Source: Sesamum alatum
Lineage: Eukaryota; Streptophyta; Magnoliopsida; Lamiales; Pedaliaceae
Assembly: GCA_034509735.1 (NCBI GenBank)
Contig: JACGWO010000004.1
Span: forward strand, 26,269,395 to 26,333,394
Reading direction: 5' to 3'
Length of the DNA: 64,000 nucleotides
This document shows, one piece after another, positions 59,026-64,000 of this stretch. A program made the translations under genes and the position numbers. Under the pieces are notes generated by a model. It was not told the origin of the DNA. It ran no database searches and was given only the letters and a program-made list of their open reading frames with translations. How positions within the stretch are numbered: position 1 is the stretch's first letter; the number at the start of each line of letters is the position of its first letter.

Positions 59026-59709
59026 TGTAGCTTCCTTCTGTGGATCTACATAAGAAGAACCAAAAAAAAAAAAAAAAAAAAGAATTTCAGGAAATGAATA
59101 AATTCAACAAATTCCAGCAATTTAGCAAAAAACAGAATGTATAATTTCACTCCAACACAGTCAACAAATTCCAACAATCAGCAAAAAACAAAATGCATAA
59201 TTTCACTCCAACACAATCAACAAATTTAGCAAATTCCAGCAATCAACAAAAAAAGAATGTATAATTTCATACAAATTCCGTCATAAGTTCATACAAATTC
59301 AGCATAATTTCCTCCAAATTTCAGCAAAAATACAAAAACCATAAGTTTTAAAACCTAATTTCAAGAATTCATTTCCTCCTAATTTCTGAAACCCATTTCA
59401 TATCCACTAGACTGAAAACATACCATATTGAGGGCTATCGGTTGACTCCGCTTATCTTCTCCTCGCCATGCCCTTCAATTCACCGTCGTCTTCGCCAATC
59501 GCCAAAAATAATCGATTTTTTGTGGTAGCAGTACTTAACGGTAGAAAGTAGTTTTTTGTGGGAGATTTATGTTAGAAATGTACTAAAATTAGGGGTCGAG
59601 AATTTGGGGATCTAGGGTTTGTTGTTGAGAGAACTCATACTCTCTTTGTTTTTCAGCAGATAGGTGAAATGATTTGGGGAGATAACAACCCCTCACATAA
59701 TCACGTGAC

Positions 59710-59870
59710 TCACGCGTGACTTTGACCGTTAACTCTGACGATCGACTAACGGCTGGTACTCAGCTCGATGAAAAACGCAAACGTTGGGTATGAACATTAA
59801 TGACATTGAAACAGGGGGTACCAAAGGTGAAATAATGCCATACCTGGGGTACTAAAAGTGAAATTATCCC
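59710..59870 (-). repeat. Right TIR of the MULE
   Basis: Inverted match to 54937-55090. It lies about 680 bp before the transposase start; the 59040-59400 part between them holds imperfect tandem units ('caacaaattcca.caatcagc'). Confidence 0.88.
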
Positions 59871-59979
59871 TATATAATTCATCCAATTGAATATTATACT
59901 TTCGAATAATAAGGTTACCCGACAAAAGAAACTAAAAGTTACCCAAACATAAAAATAACATTGTTGTTCATAAAATGGG

Positions 59980-60607
59980 TCAAACATAAGCACCAGGAGA
60001 TAATCTTGGCTTCAGAAAGACTTCAAGTGGAGTAGCTTTACTATTAGCAGCACCAGAACTCCCAGTCATATCAACAACCTCATCCGACAATGTATCAACC
60101 TCAAACCCGTGTAAGATACTAGCAAGTGCAAGCTCCATCACTTGAAGAGCAAAAGAGATTCCAAGACAGATCCTTCTACCGCCACCAGATGGAAGCAATT
60201 CGAAGTGCTTTCCTAGAACGTGCACCTCTTTATGCTCAATTAAAAACCTCTCAGGCCGAAATTCTAGAGGATTAGTCCAAATAAGGGGGTCCCGATGGAG
60301 TTTCCATGTATTAAATATAAGACGTGTGCCGACAGGGATATGGTAGCCCGCCACAGTGCAGTTGGCCACCGACTCATGTGGTGGCAATAGGGTTGCAGTT
60401 GGTTGAAGTCGCATTGTTTCCTTGATTATAGCTTTGATATAGGCCAATTTTTCGATGTCGAAACGTTCTACTAGTTTCTCCCGGCCAATATGCTTGTTCA
60501 GTTCTTCTCGAACCCTTTTGAAGGTGTGGCGATTGTTGAGTAGTAAACAGAAAGCCCTTGTTAGAATTACAGTCGTTGTATTAGTTCCTCCTAACATCAT
60601 TGTCTGC
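59980..60607 (-). CDS. CYP82-type cytochrome P450, exon 2 (C-terminal part)
   Basis: Begins after a TTTTGCAG acceptor (ACAATGATGTTAGG...) and ends PGAYV-stop. It holds the I-helix LGGTNTT, K-helix ExxR (KETMRLQP), the PERF region FRPERF, and the haem loop FELLPSGGGRRICLGISFAL, ending SKATPLEVFLKPRL as in CYP82. Two odd points: Asn replaces the usual acidic residue in the oxygen-binding groove (A/GGxDTT), and Ser replaces the conserved Phe of FxxGxRxCxG. The frame is open throughout, but exon 1 is not found in the 3.4 kb to the window edge. It is therefore either a gene with a long transposon-filled intron or a remnant. Intron position and phase match the exon-1 fragment at 53936. Confidence 0.85.
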
Positions 60608-61248
60608 AAAATCCATGGAAGTATTGATTATTTCATAATACCATTTGTATACAATATGCTTGACATTTTAACAGATATTTTTCTATATCCATAATAGCCT
60701 CCAGCTCCACATTGGGCAGGGAAATGGCATGAAAAGGTATTGATCTCGCATTTCAGGATCCTTAAAACATTTATAAAATATTTGAATTTATAATAGGAAT
60801 AATATTACAACGTCCTCCCCTAAAATATGATCCATTTACATAAAAATACTTGCAATTTTTAAAAGTTATATTTAGTACCCTATTATTTGTTATTATTTAA
60901 CAAATAAACCCAACCACTAATGATATTAATTGCGTTCGCTCATGTCAACATAAAATTGAGTGAATCTAATATTACCCCTATGTTGAATAACTCGACTATT
61001 TGATTATTACATAAACCTCCCCTAGAATTTTATATAAAATGCATATATATACACCTCCCTAACGTTTTTAAATACACGGAACTTCTCTAATATTTGTTAT
61101 CATCCTACATATAGTTTTTAACCTTTTATACCATAATTCAGCATCATTATTTTAATAAAATGACAAATTGTAGAAGGATTGTTAGTATAAACTTATAAAA
61201 GTGTGTCTAGTTGTATGCCTATCTATGTATCTATATTATATATAAAAA
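60608..61248. other. P450 intron or upstream DNA; degenerate MITE pieces, no gene
   Basis: Segments such as 'attacaacgtcctcccctaa' and 'acctcccctagaattttata' resemble halves of the GGG...CCC MITE family. No exon 1 of the P450 was recognised in any frame. Confidence 0.45.
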
Positions 61249-61332
61249 TATGAATCTACAAAGTGTTTGTTCTCCAGTGTGAAAGGACAAGTACTATGCC
61301 CTTACTTAAGTACTTCTTTAATAATAAATAAA

Positions 61333-61750
61333 AGGCAAAATTATATTTTTGGTCCTGTAACTTTAGGCCATTAGCACTTTTAGTCCTGTAACTTTCGCGG
61401 TTTACAGATTTCGTCTTTTTTTTTAACACATTTAGTTCTACGCATCTCAATTTTGGTCCTTTTTTAACACATTTAGTCTTGCCTTTACACTTTTGGTCCA
61501 CCGGTAAATTTTTCGGCCAATTCGATTGGCCGGAATGCCACGTCAAATAGCACATCATCTGCCCCGTGAGATTTGTAGATAGGCAAAATTATATTTTTGG
61601 TCCTGTAACTTTAGGCCATTAGCACTTTTAGTCCTGTATCTTTCGAGGTTTACATATTTCATCCTTTTTTCGACACATTTAGTCCTGCACATCTCAATTT
61701 TGGTCCTTTTTTAATAAATTTAGTCCTGCCTTTACATTTTTTGGTCCACC
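61333..61750. mobile_element. Two tandem halves of a fold-back element
   Basis: 'ttttggtcctgtaactttag' occurs at about 61350 and 61595. Each is followed by the same series (acatttagtcctgcacatct; tttggtccaccg), both in the same orientation, like the left arm of the complete copy at 62338-62746. The first half continues into 'ggccggaatgccacgtcaa'. Confidence 0.7.
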
Positions 61751-62337
61751 GATTAAAGAAAAAACATATAACAAATGAAAAATGGAGATACAATGAACAT
61801 AGAACTTTGAAAGGTGCCATAGGCCGTTATTTGAACACACAAGTATACATGATTTATTGATTCATACAAAAGAAAGTTCAAAAGGAGCACAACTGCTTTA
61901 TTCACCATTGAAAAAACGGGCCAATAGGGAAGCATCTCTTCCTCTTATTATCAGGGGAGCAGCTTATGGTAATGAGCTTTATGCTTTTTTTCACTTTATT
62001 ATCTTCTTTTTCTTCGTTATAGTTGTCTTCCTCCTCCCCCTCCTCCTCCTTCTCCTCCTTAACTTGTCTCTTTGGACCTGAAGGGTAGGTTTTTGTTTCA
62101 AAAAATTCATGTACCATATGTGCACTAAAAAAAAAAAAAAAAATTACTATTGCTACATTTTTAATGACTATGGCTAAAAACCGTGCGAAATAGTTTTTAT
62201 TAACTACGATTTAATAAAAACCGATACAAAAACTAGTTTTTTCACCATGAAAAACTTATTTGCCACGGCTAATAGCCGTAGTAAAAACATTCGTCATTAT
62301 ATTTGAGATTCACCCCTTCACGACAAAAGAAGAAAAA
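61751..62337. other. Unidentified sequence with CACTA-like repeats at the end
   Basis: An open frame 61857-62081 reads GAQLLYSPLKKRANREASLP but then turns to low-complexity Leu-rich sequence; not recognised. At about 62125 CACTAAAAAAA is followed by 'actatggctaaaaaccgt' units, similar to those at 33.8-34.1 kb. Confidence 0.35.
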
Positions 62338-62746
62338 AAATAAAATTACATTTTTGGTCTTGTAACTTTAGGTCATTAGCACTTTTCGTCCTCTTTCTGA
62401 CACATTTAGTCCCGCACATCTCAATTTTGGTCCTTTTTTAACAAATTTAGTCCTACCTTTACAGTTTTGGTCCACCGGTAATTTTTTCGGCCAAACGAAT
62501 TCCACGTCAATAACACATCATCTGCCACGTGTTATTGACGTGGCATTCCGGCCAAACGAATTGGCCGAAAAATTTACCGGTGGACCAAAAATACAAAGGC
62601 ATGACTAAATTTGTTAAAAAAGGACCAAAATTGAGAGGTGCAGGACCAAATGTATCAAAAAAAGGACGAAATATGTAAACTGCGAAAGATACAGGATTAA
62701 AAGTACTAATAACCTAAAGTTACAGGACCAAAAATATAAATTTTCC
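62338..62746. mobile_element. Complete fold-back (long inverted repeat) element
   Basis: The left arm 'ttttggtcttgtaactttag' pairs with the right arm 'ctaaagttacaggaccaaaa', and the pairing continues almost to the centre at about 62525 (ccacgtcaataacacatcat / gccacgtgttattgacgtgg). Arms are about 190 bp with few mismatches. Non-coding. Any transcript would form a long hairpin. Confidence 0.85.
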
Positions 62747-64000
62747 TAAATAAAAAAATCGTTATAAAAAAATAAAGTCCTATAAAAAAAATATTTAGTA
62801 GTCCTCGTTACTCTAAACTGCTTAGAAAATTAATAAACTATCCAACTAAAAAAATAAATATGCTAATAATATTAAAACCTAATACTTTGCTAGAAGAATC
62901 TTGATGACTTTACTATGGCACATTAAAATTTAAAATAAATCTAAACTCAAATCTATCTAAAACTTAAATCTGTCTATACATATAATAATGAATAAATATC
63001 AAAATTAAATTGTGACTCAAAATTATGAATCTAATTAAATTAAAATTATTGTTGAAAATTTTAAAAAGAGGGACTAAAAATTATCAATTTGATTAAATTA
63101 GAAGGGTTCTTGAAAATTATAAAAAGAGTGACACTTTATTAAATGATTTTTATCTATGCTATATATAAAAGTATGAATTCAGAAAGTGTTTGTTCTCCAT
63201 TATGAAAGGACAACTATGCCGTTACTTAAGTATTTCTTTTAATAATAAATAAAAAAATAGTTATAAAATAATAAAATCCTATAAAAAAAACTATTTAGTA
63301 GTTCTCATTGCTCTAAACTACTTAAAAATTTAATAAAATATCCAACTAAAAAAATAAATATGCCAATAATATTATAACTTAATACATTGCTAGAAGAAAT
63401 TTTAATTACTTTACTACGGCACATTAAAATTTAGAATAAATCTAAACTTAAATCTATCGATATTTAATAACGAATAAATATCAAAATTTAATTGCGACTA
63501 AAAATTATCACTCTAATTAAGTTAAAATAGTTGTTGAAAATTTTGAAAAGAGCGACTAAAAATTATTAATCCCATTAAAATTAGAAGTGTTCTTGAAAAT
63601 TATAAAAAGAGTGACCCTTTAATAGATCATTTTATCTATACCATATATAACAATATGAATCTACAAAGTGTTTGTTTCCCATTGTAAAGAACAACTATGC
63701 CCTTACTTAAGTACTTCTTTTAATAATAAATAAAAAAATAGTTATAAAAGAATAAAATTCTATAAGAAAGAAACCATTTAGTAGTCCTCATTGCTCTAAA
63801 CTACTTAAAAGTTAATAAAATATCCAACAAAAAAATAATATGCCAATAATATTAAAACCTAATACTTTGCTAGAAGAAATCTTAATTACTTTACTAGGGC
63901 ACATTAAAATTTAAAATAAATCTAAGCTTAAATTTATTTATATATATATATATATAATAACGAATAAATATCAAAATTTAATTGCGACTAAAAATTATCA

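Larger units (their letters stand above)
54937..59870. mobile_element. Mutator-like element (MULE), 4,934 bp, with two convergent genes
   Basis: TIRs of about 150 bp (GGGATAATTTCACTTTTGAT at the left; right end complement GGGATAATTTCACTTTTAGT) and a perfect 9-bp TSD TATATAATT at 54928-54936 and 59871-59879. Inside, a MURA-type transposase reads inward from the right (59025-56270, minus) and a small GRF zinc-finger gene reads inward from the left (about 55200-55743, plus). This is the convergent layout of maize MuDR. Both genes carry disabling changes. Confidence 0.93.
61249..64000. repeat. AT-rich tandem repeat, 482-bp period, running off the window
   Basis: Units start at TATGAATCTACAAAGTGTTTG (61249), TATGAATTCAGAAAGTGTTTG (63172) and TATGAATCTACAAAGTGTTTG (63654). 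The second-to-third spacing is 482 bp. The first unit is split by about 1.4 kb of inserted elements (about 61333-62751). The third is cut by the window end. Unit landmarks are 'gcccttacttaagtacttct', 'gctctaaactacttaaaa' and 'aagagtgac'. Confidence 0.88.

Noticed and set aside
62030..62060. CTCCTC-rich tract as a coding Leu-rich segment
   Set aside because: Low-complexity microsatellite-like sequence.

Overview
This is nuclear DNA of a flowering plant, probably a eudicot. The evidence is AT-rich intergenic sequence, spliced genes with GT-AG introns, a CCD4-type carotenoid cleavage dioxygenase, CYP82-type cytochrome P450 remnants, and a dense, nested set of plant transposon families. Only one gene looks fully intact: CCD4 at 29085-31959 (+). 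Nearly everything else is transposon-derived or decayed.

Layout. 1-2420: half a MITE, a frameshifted PPR fragment, then gene-free AT-rich DNA. 2421-6962: a 5'-truncated Ty1/copia element on the minus strand. 6963-10560: LTR-like promoter sequence of unknown identity, an unidentified exon-like fragment, and two Mutator-type MITEs. 10585-20962: a decayed CACTA (En/Spm-like) element with a TNP2 transposase followed by a Transposase_24-type second gene, itself interrupted by a 1,978-bp solo LTR and a MITE. 20963-28025: remains of a minus-strand Ty3/gypsy element with a long LTR, interrupted by a second solo LTR of the same family as the first but in the opposite orientation. 28269-32300: CCD4, with a MITE upstream, a nested MITE-in-MITE in its intron and a third MITE downstream. 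32515-33315: two oppositely oriented copies of a tRNA-derived SINE. 33316-38265: MITE and CACTA debris. 38266-51210: the deepest nest. A minus-strand LINE has a complete LTR retrotransposon in its ORF1 and is cut off by a minus-strand copia element, which in turn carries a 1,292-bp solo LTR. 51223-53624: a terminal-repeat element with a 106-bp tandem array, and a CACTA end. 53936-60607: two non-collinear CYP82 pieces on either side of a 4,934-bp Mutator-like element. 61249-64000: a 482-bp tandem repeat running off the window and interrupted by fold-back elements.

Several nesting events are dated relative to each other by target-site duplications (TSDs) read directly from the sequence: GTATT, AAATC, CAACC and CATGT (5 bp) for LTR insertions; TATATAATT, TAAAAAATA, AAAAAATTA and TTTTTTTAA (9 bp) for Mutator-type insertions; and 16-17 bp for the SINEs. 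The Mutator-like element has a MuDR-like two-gene convergent layout: a transposase on the minus strand and a small GRF zinc-finger/membrane protein on the plus strand. All similarity calls are from memory of family motifs; no database search was run.
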